Source of the DNA: Polytrichum commune | Taxonomy: Eukaryota > Streptophyta > Polytrichopsida > Polytrichales > Polytrichaceae | DNA: 64,000 nt | Direction: 5' to 3' | Assembly (NCBI GenBank): GCA_950295325.1 | Contig: OX485804.1 | Location: 58,766,429-58,830,428, forward strand | Shown: positions 9,712 to 20,541 of the stretch, piece by piece | How the letters are laid out: every line of letters begins with the position of its first letter | Numbering within the stretch: the first letter of the stretch is position 1 | Made by a program: the position numbers and the translations under genes | The notes under the pieces: generated by a model | Databases searched by the model: none | Seen by the model: the letters and a program-made list of their open reading frames with translations, nothing else | What the model was told of the DNA's origin: nothing

Positions 9712-12700
9712 ATGGCGTGCCTGGGTTCCGCCAGGTTGTCTCAAGTGTACACAACACCGAGCGTGGCAGCGTCGGTGCCACGTAACGGAAGTAGCAGCGG
9801 AGGGTTGGCGGGGCAGGAATTGAAGGCAGCGTGCGTTCCGTTTCCCGTGCGGAGTAGCAACGGGGAGTGCAGCAATGGTGTTTTTTGCGCGCACAAGGTG
9901 GTGAAGGGGTTGAGGAGTGGGGGAGTGGTGAGGTCGGAGTTTCTCAAGGGTGGAGATCATGGTGAGTTGCTGCGTAGAGTAGTGGGCGAAGTGCAGGACG
10001 TGGCTGCGGCGAAGAAGACGACAAACAAGAAGAAGACGAGGGAGGCGGGGACGGTGATGGCGATGGCGGTCAGCACTACAGACGAGAAGAAGCTACTGAA
10101 AGGCCGCTGTGGCGCCATTCTTGAGGATGTCCCTCACCTCACGGACTGGCTCCCTGACCTGCCGGTAAGGAGTGAAGGATGGCTTACTCGCATCCAGCCA
10201 GCCGATCGAACAAATTTCGCTCGCAAAACTGTTGTTGGATTTCTCGTTTTGATTTAGGGGATCGAAGACTCTTCTAAGAATGTTATTGGGTTTTTTTTTT
10301 TCTCTTTTTGGGAGAAGGGGGACAAGAAGGGTCGAAACCGATCGAAGAATCTAGTGAGAGTGTTGTTGGGGTTTATTCTTAGGGGAGGGGGGCTTTCTAT
10401 GAAACGGCTTTGTCGATGGTGTTGATTCTTTTGGTAGCTGCATGTAATCCTCCATATGCTGAGCTACCAAGGATGCTTTCCTCTGACTGCTCACATGAGG
10501 CTGTGCCACTTGTCTGTTGCGATCGGCTAGAGTGTGAGACAGGGACATGTACATCTCAGTTGCAGTATAGGTGTCTTGATCCTTTACGATCTTTCCTAGA
10601 GTTTGACAGCTTGGTCTCGTACGTTGTACGTTTTTGTTGATGTCACGAGGATGGTGGGTTTAGGTGGTAGTTTGTACCCTTGTTCGTGTTGAAGAAGCGA
10701 TCGCTCGCTCGCTGTCTGTCTGTAGAAGGAAATGTGGGCATCATCGCTCTAATATTTGTGTGGGAGAGATAATTTAGGTGGGGTTGCATGCTTATTTTAG
10801 TTTCTCGAGCAAAGTAAGCATAGAATGACCGTAGTCCATTCTTTTTTGGTTTTGTTTGTTTTGTTTTGTGAAGGGCGACTTTCATTACTCTGCATTTAAT
10901 TCCTGTGATATTGTCTCTTGTTGTGTCCTCACTAACTTTCTCTCTTTACAATTACTTGGTCAGCACATGAGAGTACTGTGATTTAGTGGGTGGAATGATG
11001 GGAGGCTAGGAAACTATATTTGTCTCGTAACTCTAGAACCTTGGAATTTTGGTCACACGCTGAATGAGCGCATTGTATTTTGTCGAGATCTGGCTTCAAG
11101 GGCCTCCATAAAGAGGGGGTCTTCTTCTTGAAGCAATTATCTGAAAAGCAGCAAATTTTCCTTTAATGTATGGAAACTTGGAACTATGTCAATTTAGTAA
11201 CCTTGCATAGCATATATCTCGGACTGCTAATCCAGCATGGTTTGTCTTCTTTTATGCAGACATATGCCAATCCTCTGAAACACAACCCTGCCTATGCAGC
11301 TGTTAGGTGAGCTTTCAACAATTTGCATTTTTAGCATGGAACTCTTAAAAAGGGTTTTTTTACATGTTTGCGTGTGCGTGTGCGTGTGCGTGTGCGTGTG
11401 CGTGTGTGTGTGTGTGTGTGCATATTGAGCTGTTGAGTACTATATGTTATTGATTCTTGTGAAATCCATTTCAGTGCTGGTCCTTGGCTTGTAGAGGTTC
11501 TTCAAAGAGGACAGCATGACACGGCTATCAGATGTTTGCAAGCGATGCACTTTATAACTCTCAAGTTGTGTGCTATTCCTGGGTCAAATTGGCTAATTGG
11601 GATAAATTTTCTCTCGGCATGGTTGCAGGCAGTACTTTGTTGAAGACACAGATGTTGTGGCAAAAGATGTAAGTTGTGCACAATTTATCGTAGCCAACAA
11701 TCTTCTGGTCAAACAAATCGAGTTGAATTGTACCTTGAGGTTTGTGGGTGAATATATTTTTTTGACATATTTTCTACATTTTCTTCAGGTGGTTGTGAAT
11801 ATCAATGCAGCTGGAGATGGTGTCCATTTCAGGCGTGCAGGACCACGTGATAAGGTGTTCATCTCTATATGCTATTTAATTATTATTCTACCTACATTTG
11901 TCTCTTCCAATCACTCCCACGAAATCCATGTTCATTCGACTTGCAATAACTCGGAAGACTTCAATTCTCGCCCATACTGTAATTTGTTTCATACCTACAC
12001 ATAAACATATCCATATTTCAAATGGTTTGATATTATGTAGGCTTTTGTAATAATTTCTTGATTGCTTGCAGATCTACTTTCAATCAGAGGAAGTGAGGGC
12101 TGCCATTGTTACGTGTGGAGGATTGTGTCCTGGTATCAATACCGTGATCCGTGAGATTGTATGTTGTCTTTGGAGGCAATATAACGTGCGAGAAATCGTG
12201 GGCATTGATGTATGTGACATTCTCCAGCTCAATGCAGGAAACCTTTTTGTACCCACTAAACTTGCAATGTGCAAACATTAGTTCATAGACGGTCGGGTAT
12301 ACTGTTGTGAGATTATATCCGGTAGAACTCATGTGGAACCTTTTTCATTTTGTCTCCAGGGAGGGTACAAAGGCTTTTATGCACGGAACACCATCGATCT
12401 TGACCCAAGAGTTGTTGGTGATATCCACAAACGTGGAGGCACTGTTCTTAAATCATCTCGTGGTGGTCATGACACTGCAAAGATTGTTGACTCCATTGAA
12501 GACCGTGGGATTAACCAGGTAAGGACATTGTTATTTCATTGAAAAATTAACTATACATTATATTTCTTCGGTACATTATAGTGGTAAGGATACTGTTCTA
12601 ATTTTAACAAATTGTTTTCAGTGGTATTGCTTGAAACCACTTGCACTAATTAATGTGTTGTGAACCCTTGCTATGAAGGTCTACATCATTGGTGGCGATG

Positions 12701-15700
12701 GCACTCAGAAAGGAGCTGAAGCTATTCATGAGGTATCTACTGTTCTTGCTGGATGTTTCTCCATTAGTTTTCATTGGGTTACTTTATCTGAACTGACTTA
12801 ACAAGTTCTGATTATTTTGTTCAGATTTTCTTGTCCCCCCTATGCCAGAATGTTCCCTTCCCTAGAAAGACATACTCTTAAGTGTTGATCATGTTATTGG
12901 TGAATTCTTATCACCATTAATCAAAATGGGTTCATGGTGGGTTGTCTGCAGGAATGTGTTAGGAGGGGCCTAAAGGTTGTGGTTGCGGGCATCCCCAAAA
13001 CGATTGACAACGATATTGATGTGAGCCTTCCTCTTTAAAAGCAGAATACATTATGGTGGAATCTACAAGCAGTGAATATATCTTAGCAATTTGAAGAGAT
13101 TCATCACCACAGTAGTGCTTTGTAGCAGCATTTGCATCCTGCAATCTTTCATCTAGTGGAATACCTAGATCAAGTTTTCTGGGCGTTTTCTGATCAATGC
13201 CATATGTCTCAACTGAAAGGTTTGGCAGGCTACAATTTATCGAAACAGTTTCTTTACATTGGCCTTGGCCTTCACCAAACACAATTTTATAAAGTGGCTC
13301 TATAGAGCACTCTACAGGGACAAGTCAACAAAATGATCATACATTTCATTGAATTAATTTTGTGTGTTGACAGATTATAGACAAGTCGTTTGGATTTGAC
13401 ACAGCAGTTGAGGAAGCTCAACGTGCAATCAATGCAGCCCATGTGGAAGCAGAGAGTGTCAACAATGGCATTGGGTTGGTGAAGCTTATGGGTCGCTATA
13501 GTGGTGAGTCATATTTCCTCGTCAGTTCTATGGCACAAATAGATTCACTTCTTTTTAAAAAAAAAATTTGGGTGCATATAAGATGTTTTGCACACTAAAT
13601 GATTGATTGATTTGTTGTTTAAGACTCCTTTGTTGGAGCTAATAAATGTGGCTTTTGAGCGCAGGGTACATTGCTATGCACGCTACTCTTGCAAGTCGTG
13701 ATGTGGTAAGTCCTTCGCTCAATCACTGATTTGGTGCTTCCAAGAGCTGTGTAGCTCTTTACAGTAGAATTGTAAATCTGGTATTGTGTGACTTCTTAGC
13801 ATTGACTTGTGTTTAATCCCTCAAGGGGCACTTTACAGTAGAGCTTGAGGGCCTGTGGCCAATGAAATCTAAAATCTCTCATTTGGTGGAAAACGTTGAG
13901 ACCATCCCACTTCACTTTGTACTAGCTTTTGAGATCCTAAGGGACCAAGGACCATGGCATGCAATGGACAATGTTCCATGGAGACTCTCTCAAAATCTCA
14001 CAACCCTCGATTCATTATAATTTATTGTGTACAAGGGTCCACATGAATAGGATGGTTATTAATTAACATGTGGTTGAGAGCTCGGTCATGTTTGTCTTTA
14101 CACTACACAAAATTCAACGTCAATTTTCCATAGTATGGCTTTCAGATGAGTTTCAAGGGTCCCCACAAGTTCATGGTCCATAGCATAAAGTGGCCCCAAG
14201 TGCAGAGAGGTCCACATAATCGCGGATAGGTGTTCACTTGAAAATCTCCTGGTGGTGAATGCAGGACCTATGCTTGATACCTGAAGTGCCATTTTATATG
14301 CACGGGCGTGGTGGAATCATTGAGTATGTACAGAGAAGGTTGAAGGAGAGTGGCCACATGGTCATTGTGGTTGCTGAGGGTGCTGGGCAGGAGTTGATAG
14401 CTGAGAGTTTGGAATCTCAAAACAAGCTCAGTGATGCATCTGGAAATAAGTTACTCCTTGATGTTGGGCTGTGGCTCTGTCAGAATTTGAAGGTAATCCA
14501 GTTCCAGAACTAATAATGTTTCATTAGCCTGTGTGCAGATGATTTATCTTGTAAAGGAGAAAAACAAATTAGAGTTATCTGTAAAGAGGTAGTGATGGTG
14601 CCTCTTTGAGGATTATATTTATTTATTTATTTTTAAAGAGCTTCTTACAGCGTCTTGTGTCGGAAGCCTAGTTTTGAAAGTTGGGTGAAACTCATTGGAC
14701 CTGCTCTTTCAATGCGGAAAACTTGATAGCATTTTAGGATGTAGAATAGGGTCTGCCCATGGGATCCGCCACCCTAAATCGTGGATTGGCCCTTTGCAAG
14801 GCTAGCTTGGCCCACCAATCCGAGAATGCCAAGCTAGAAAGCTGGTTTTTATTAGCCTGACCTCTCATTTAGCATGTAAATATAAGTGCGACTTTATGCA
14901 TAAGCTCTCAAACTTGTCTTCCAGCCAATTCGCCTAGAGTTTGATCCAGAGGCTGTACAGATAACTCGATTGTCTAGTACACATTTGTATTTTGAAAGGT
15001 TATTTCAACATTAGCCGACTAAGATTGGGAAGAGTAAACAATCGTGTCTTATTATGTTGACATAGACTCATACAATTGGTCTCCTGCAGGATCATTTTCT
15101 GAAGGAGTTCAAGGAGCCACTCAATCTGAAGTACATAGGTAGGCCGATTTTTATTGTCTTCAAGACATCCAATTTTTGCATAGATGTGAATATATCGAGA
15201 TGAAACTCCCAGTCACTAGATTGTTCTAAATTATTTCTGACATCAGTTGAACATTTGATTTGACAGATCCAACATACATGATCAGAGCAATTCCCAGTAA
15301 TGCATCTGACAACGTTTACTGCACACTACTTGCTCATAGTGCTATTCATGGAGCAATGGCTGGATATTGTGGTTTTACTGTTGGGCCTGTCAACAACAGG
15401 CATTGCTACATTCCCATCAAAGTAAGGCTGAAACTTTTATTCGGATTTTTCGTTTTGTTTTGTGCGGGCATATACCCCTGTTGAATACTTAAAAATTAAT
15501 TCGAAAAAAGAAAAAGTCCGACCAACCGGATTCGAACCAGTGACCTAAGGATCTCTACACCTCTACAGTCCTCCGCTCTACCAACTGAGCTATGGTCGGA
15601 TGGATGAAACTGGATAATCTGGCTTCCACCATACGTGATGATCAGTGCAATTAGGGTTAGGGTTTGTGGTTTAGGATTGAAATATTGGGATCCGAGGATG

Positions 15701-16748
15701 CTACTCATTTCATCATATTGTTTGATTCACAACACTTGTAAATGGGTATCTCCATGATCACCCATATATTCTTGCTTCTTTAGGCTAGCTTATTACAGAC
15801 TTGTCCATTTTGCATGCGGTTTTCTTTTAATCCTCACGTTCTCCACTTTCTTGTAACAGAGAGTGGTTGCGACGTCTCGAAGTGTCAATGTGGAGGACCG
15901 TATGTGGGCACGTCTGATGTCATCAACCAATCAGCCTAGCTTTTCGCACTACAAGGAGAAAATCGAAGAGCAGAGAAAACTGCATGCTGAGCAGCGAGAA
16001 ACCCAATCAAGAGAGAAAAATGGTTCTTCAACAGCTACTGTAAGACCCTGAACTTATTTGGATGAGCAATGAATGTTTCTAATAAGATTTATTGGTTTAC
16101 CATACCCATGACATCTCTGTGCAAAGACTGCCAATTAGTGGTTAGATAATTGAATGCACTCTCTTTTCATTTTGAAGGATGCTTCTAGAAAGGTTGCCAT
16201 TGGGTCTTGTGGACTCCATGAAATGTGTTCTCCGACATGGAAGTGGTCCCATCTTGTTGTAGTCAAGTATGTGATCACAAGAAAGTGCATACTACAAGCT
16301 TGTCACATATTGGCCATTGTTAAACACAATATTACATTTAGAAAGGTTTTGCTAGAGTTCCTATCAGAAGCGCATCAATAAGAGTTTAAAAAACATTGTC
16401 AACATTTTTGTAGAAGCACACTATGCCTTTTGAAAGCTAAAGAAACATTGTATAGTAGATCTTCTGAAATTGTGAAACTTTTTGGGTATTTAGGGGTTAA
16501 GTTGTGAAGGGAATATCCACATGTAGTCATCTAGTAGTGAGTTATTCTGCGCATTGACATTGTGCAACTTGCTGGCCTGGCAGAAGGGAAATGGTAAACT
16601 TAGCTCTACTGACGAGGCCGTTAAACATGGTGAAATACTAGAAACTGGCAACGGACAAGCCATGCCCCAAAACACAAAAGAGGCTTCCTTTCTCACTACA
16701 ACTGTACCTGGAGATCCAACTGCAAATGCAGATCATCATGCTCCATGA
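9712..16748 (+). CDS. PFK: ATP-dependent 6-phosphofructokinase, probable plastid form (15 exons)
   Basis: Phosphorylates fructose 6-phosphate with ATP to fructose 1,6-bisphosphate. Exons: 9712-10164, 11260-11306, 11629-11668, 11789-11854, 12072-12209, 12360-12518, 12679-12732, 12952-13020, 13374-13503, 13665-13705, 14265-14492, 15090-15138, 15267-15421, 15860-16039, 16584-16748. All junctions are GT-AG and phases agree, giving 657 residues. The start is the first in-frame ATG ([11 protein letters not shown]). The first 150 residues are Ser/Ala/Arg-rich and poorly conserved, as in a chloroplast transit peptide plus linker. Core motifs: TCGGLCPG (about 216), GGDGTQ (306-311, plant ATP-PFK rather than PFP), PKTIDND (334-340, catalytic), MGRYSG (381-386), [22 protein letters not shown]. 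The last 80 or so residues ([16 protein letters not shown], then a Ser/Thr/Asn-rich tail in exon 15) extend beyond the usual length of about 530. Every catalytic motif is intact. Plastid targeting is inferred. Confidence 0.95.
11368..11421. repeat. (GT)n / (GTGTGC)n microsatellite in PFK intron 2
   Basis: A run of 'gcgtgt' hexamers passing into pure GT dinucleotides, about 50 bp, within the intron between exons 2 and 3. It is expected to be length-polymorphic. No evidence of function. Confidence 0.9.
13825..14197. mobile_element. MITE in PFK intron 10
   Basis: The left end 'ggggcactttacagtag' and right end 'ttcatggtccatagcataaa' plus 'gtggcccc' are inverted and related to the ends of the Tourist-like elements at 1675 and 5559. 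Its body matches 4,690-5,170. A clean TWA target duplication is not visible (left flank 'tcaa', right flank 'aagt'), so the ends have drifted or belong to a sister family. It lies between exons 10 and 11 of the PFK gene and does not disturb coding. Confidence 0.65.
15500..15516 (-). terminator. Pol III T-run terminator of tRNA-Tyr
   Basis: Immediately 3' of the tRNA on the minus strand are two T runs (five and six T). RNA polymerase III stops in such runs, so the transcript should end before running further through the antisense PFK intron. Confidence 0.8.
15517..15600 (-). tRNA. tRNA-Tyr (GUA) with a short intron
   Basis: On the minus strand the acceptor arms TCCGACC and GGTCGGA pair over seven bases. 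The D arm contains TAGCTCAGTTGGTAGAGC and the T arm GGTTCGAATCC, which are also the A and B boxes of the Pol III promoter. The anticodon stem GAGGA/TCCTT encloses the loop C-T-GTA-G-A, interrupted after position 37 by about 10 nt (aggtgtagag), the canonical site of the tRNA-Tyr intron in plants. Downstream on the minus strand, CTTTTTCTTTTTT is a Pol III terminator. The gene lies antisense within intron 13 of the PFK gene. CCA is not encoded, as normal in eukaryotes. Confidence 0.95.
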
Positions 16749-17519
16749 CTAGCCGTTCATGTCTTGGGCCTTTTGACCATGATCAGGAACTGGATAATAT
16801 GGATTATTCGCCATTTTGCCTCGTCTCATTGATTCTTTCCAATTCACCTCAATTGCCTTGATTAGTGACACGACCAAGTTACGTGATCGGCACATGAGGA
16901 CTCTGGAATGTTTTGGCAAGGATGTCCAAAGCGGAATTATGCATTGAGGTGAAAAACCACAGGAGGTATAGGGGATGGGTTATGTAGCCTATATGACATT
17001 AAGGTTATGAATGCACACATCTAGCACAGGGTTATCACATTTTGAGGCCCTGTTGGAAGCAAATCTCCTTTCACCTAATTTACAGCCAACTACTAGTATT
17101 CTGAGCAGAGTTACTTTGTTGGGGCAAAGTGAAGAAACTATGTAGATAATTGAAGTTGCCTCTAGGGTAAGTTGGTAGGTGGGTATGACCACAGGTAGGT
17201 CAAGGGTATGGATGCTATTCAGGTATTAGGGGTGTAAGGCATGAAGAGATTGAGGTTTTTTGAGGCTCTGGGCAGGATGTTGATGTACTTTGAAGGTTCT
17301 GTAAGTAGTATATGGAGCGTTGTCTGCTTCATGTTGCCATCTGTTCATCTGCAAATCAATTAACCTCCAAAATCTTCCACAACAGTATGTGGGTGTTATT
17401 CGGATATTTTTCTTAATTGGACAACTACATTTGATTGGTGTGTAGTGAACACAATTGGGAGGATCTGTGTATTCACTTAAGGAATAAACAAACATGCACA
17501 GGTAACTATGGGGTGGTTT

Positions 17520-18260
17520 GAGTTTCAATCTGGTTTTTGTTGATGTTTCATTATAGAGTTGCTAATGAACACAAATGTGAAGATGTAAATCTGATCAATA
17601 GAAGATAAACAAAATATACTAATTGAATAACACCCACATACTTTGGATTTGTGTATGTACACTTTGGAGGCAAGTGGCTTGTCTATAATGACAATGCACT
17701 TGTATTGTTGAGCCAAGTGGGCAAAACACTACATTTTAGAATAGTCATTTTCCTAGCTCTTACAGTAAGTGAAGGATGGGTACCTGTGTCCTTGAAATTT
17801 GTTGCAGGAGGGAAGTTGCATCAGAGGGGTTGATCATGATTAGGAAGACAATTAACCCTAAGGCAAGCATTTCCTAAGATGCAGTGTGTTATAATATAAC
17901 ATTTTCTAGGGGGATGGCTATCACAACAGAGGAGTTGCGAGGCACCATTCAAAAACACAGAAGTACTTATGGTCTTCCTAATAATAATAATAATAATAAT
18001 AAAATAAGTGTGTTTCGACCCCACTTACTAGTTGAGCTTGCCAATGTGAAGATTCCTCATAGTTTCGATGGCAAACTTGACATGAATGTTTACATTACAA
18101 ATAGTATAGATGAGTGGAAAGTAAGCATAATGCGATCTTGAAGTGATTGAATTGTTAAAATATTTCTTGAGATGTGAGCACTTCATGAGGTACAAAGAAT
18201 AATACTTTTATGACGTTTTATGGTCAAGCTTTCAAGTGATCGACAATGTCAATATTTACG
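17520..18260 (+). repeat. Dispersed repeat shared with 37.2-38.0 kb, copy 1
   Basis: 'ggtttttgttgatgtttcatt' at 17,530 matches 'ggtttttgcagatgtttcatt' at 37,230. 'cttgagatgtgagcacttcatgaggta' at 18,165 matches the same string near 37,900. The distance between the two blocks is similar in both places (about 640 and 670 bp), so both are copies of one element with same-strand orientation. Type unknown. Confidence 0.6.
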
Positions 18261-19429
18261 TATGCACATAACATTTCTCAAAGGTGTTGAACATTTTCTT
18301 TCGAGAATTGGGAGCATAGGTACTCAACATGTTGGGAAGGTAGGGTTACTAGACCCACCACATGCTTTGTAGTGGCTCAAGGACTTTCTTTACCATGTTT
18401 GGTTGACACAGGGTGGTGCAGAACAAGGCACAATTAGTGCTATGGGGATTGTGAGACACACTTGCCAATGCTTGTCTTGGGTTGTGTCACAAGATTTAGT
18501 CTAAATTTGTTGGGAGGAGGGTGTACATTAATGGCCCACATAGCGACTGCAACAACCTTAGTGGATTACGTAATGTTGAGAAAACTAATTGATAAGAAAC
18601 ATCACAAATTTTTGACGATGTCTCATTGTTGTAGCAACTTTTGGATAGTTGTACCTATATCTAAGGAGCCCCCTATCCCTTCCCCCCCCCCCCCCCCCCC
18701 AATGTCTCCAAGCCTAAAGCGAACATTTTTGCCTCATTCATAAAAACCAACCACACCATCTCAATGCACTTAACCAATGATATTACATTGTTTATGGTGT
18801 TTAGTGTCGTACACTAATTGCAAAGGGTCCAAACTAGGTTGCCTAGAGGCCTAGAAATGTCACATCCACTAATAATCAACATGACATCATAAGTAACTTA
18901 TTGAAGTGAATAATTCTCGACAACATGACATTTAGCATAGCACATTGGAGAACTTGTAGTTATATTTTTTACAATTAGCATGCAAGAGGAAGATGTTATT
19001 GAGCATATATGCCAACTGTCATGTCTTTACATTTCAACATGCAATCTAGGAAGATATCATTGAGCATACTACTGCCAATTATCATGTGTGTACACTTATG
19101 ATCAACTTATTAACCATTGTGTAACATGGGCATAGGTCTCATCACATTATTGAGCATACTAATGCCAATAAAACACTAAGCACACGAATGCCAAGCCTCA
19201 TGTGGTTAAACTAATGGACAAATTTGTTGATCAATAGTGTAACCTACACAAAGGCCTCACAATAGAATAAGTGACATTGAATACCATGAACAATGTAGTT
19301 TGATAGTACTTTGACTTCCAAAAGTGGCGGGATGAACAAGTAGTGTAGATTTGATTGACTCTTACCATTGATGGCTTGACCTCTCCATGAACATACCCGC
19401 AACCTGCAACCTTAGAGCAAGCCCCAATA

Positions 19430-19760
19430 GAAATTTATGAATCTAACCAAAAAATGTTGCCTACCCCTCCCAACCTCAAGAAAAGGTGCCCTTGCATTCT
19501 TGAAGGACGCCTTGTTCACAAAACCCATACTGAGTGCACCTCACATTCAAAGTCCAAAATCCAATATATATGTCAACTTTTACTTTGTAAATCAACAATT
19601 GATGGAGAATCATTCCCAAAGTGAAACCATCAACAACACATATACTTAACTTGGAAGTTTAAAATATGAAAAAATCCTTATTTAACATTGAGGTTATAAT
19701 TTTTGTGATTTACCATTTGAAAGGGCCTTTGTCATTTTAGAATTGAACTTAAAATACTGT
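19430..19760 (-). mobile_element. 3' fragment of LINE family B, reverse orientation
   Basis: Read on the minus strand it starts 'cctttcaaatggtaaatcac', continues 'ttataacctcaatgtta', and ends with blocks such as 'gaagtgcac' and 'cttgaagaa...gcaagggc'. These match 39,230-39,540 and 41,395-41,690 in order. At 39 kb the same sequence follows the C-terminal zinc-finger coding part of a LINE, so this is a short truncated insertion of that LINE's 3' end. Confidence 0.6.
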
Positions 19761-20541
19761 GCTAAATTAAGCCAATTCATTCTATATTAGTCTATTGATT
19801 GCCTCCTCCTTTCACAACTATTCATACACATTCCAAATAATTTAGCATAATAATCATAATTGAGCATAATTAAGCGCAAGACATAACATTATTTAGATCC
19901 ATAATAGTGTTCCATAGAATATTCCCACATTCAGACTAAATATGAAGAATATTTCATGGAATATTATTAGTCCCACAAAACATTGTTATGGATCTGAATA
20001 ATGTTACGGGTCTATGCCTAGCTCACCAATAGTAACCTAGTGACACCCGAAGACCTCCACAAAACCTCTAGTTTTGTATTTGATGGACAAGAAGAAGTGA
20101 CCGCTACACTAAATATTGTATTTAGTGTCATTTACTATTTGGAGTTACACATTGCTATATCATATTACTATTGATGTAAATATTTTATCATGTCAAGATA
20201 TTAATGTCCTGTAATGTCCAAACAACCAGATTGACCTTTGTTAACAAAAGAAATGAGATATAAAATAAATAGTTGTAGTATTGCGTAATTCAATATAATA
20301 ATGTAATTGACACTAAATGCAATGTTTAGTGTAGTTACAAACAAACTTTTGAGTATCCGGTTGAGGTTGAAGACTTCAGGAAAATCACCGATCATATTGT
20401 AGGAATATATGGAATATTCCTCAACTAAATACAGAAAAACCGAAAGATGTCAACATGTAACCGGTTGGTCTTGGAAAAACTGGGATCTTGAGAAAGATTC
20501 TGCCCAGAATCCTCCCGGACACAGTGTATCCTTGAGAAAGA

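Larger units (their letters stand above)
16749..20541. other. Intergenic repeats between PFK and HAD genes
   Basis: No gene is supported. Contents: a 16-bp inverted pair 'tatgtgggtgttattc' near 17,386 and its complement near 17,625; a repeat at 17,520-18,260 shared with 37,225-37,990; an (AAT)n microsatellite near 17,980; a 16-18-base C run near 18,685; a reverse-oriented LINE-tail copy at 19,430-19,760; and paired 'cactaaat...atttagtg' palindromes near 20,110 and 20,310. A reverse copy of the 'ggttacatgttgacatc' repeat lies just upstream of the HAD gene. Confidence 0.6.

Noticed and set aside
11475-11570. Possible extra PFK exon after a good acceptor near 11,474
   Set aside because: It has an early stop (the frame hits TAG), does not match the conserved protein, and exon 2 joins exon 3 in perfect phase (V-R-QYFVE).
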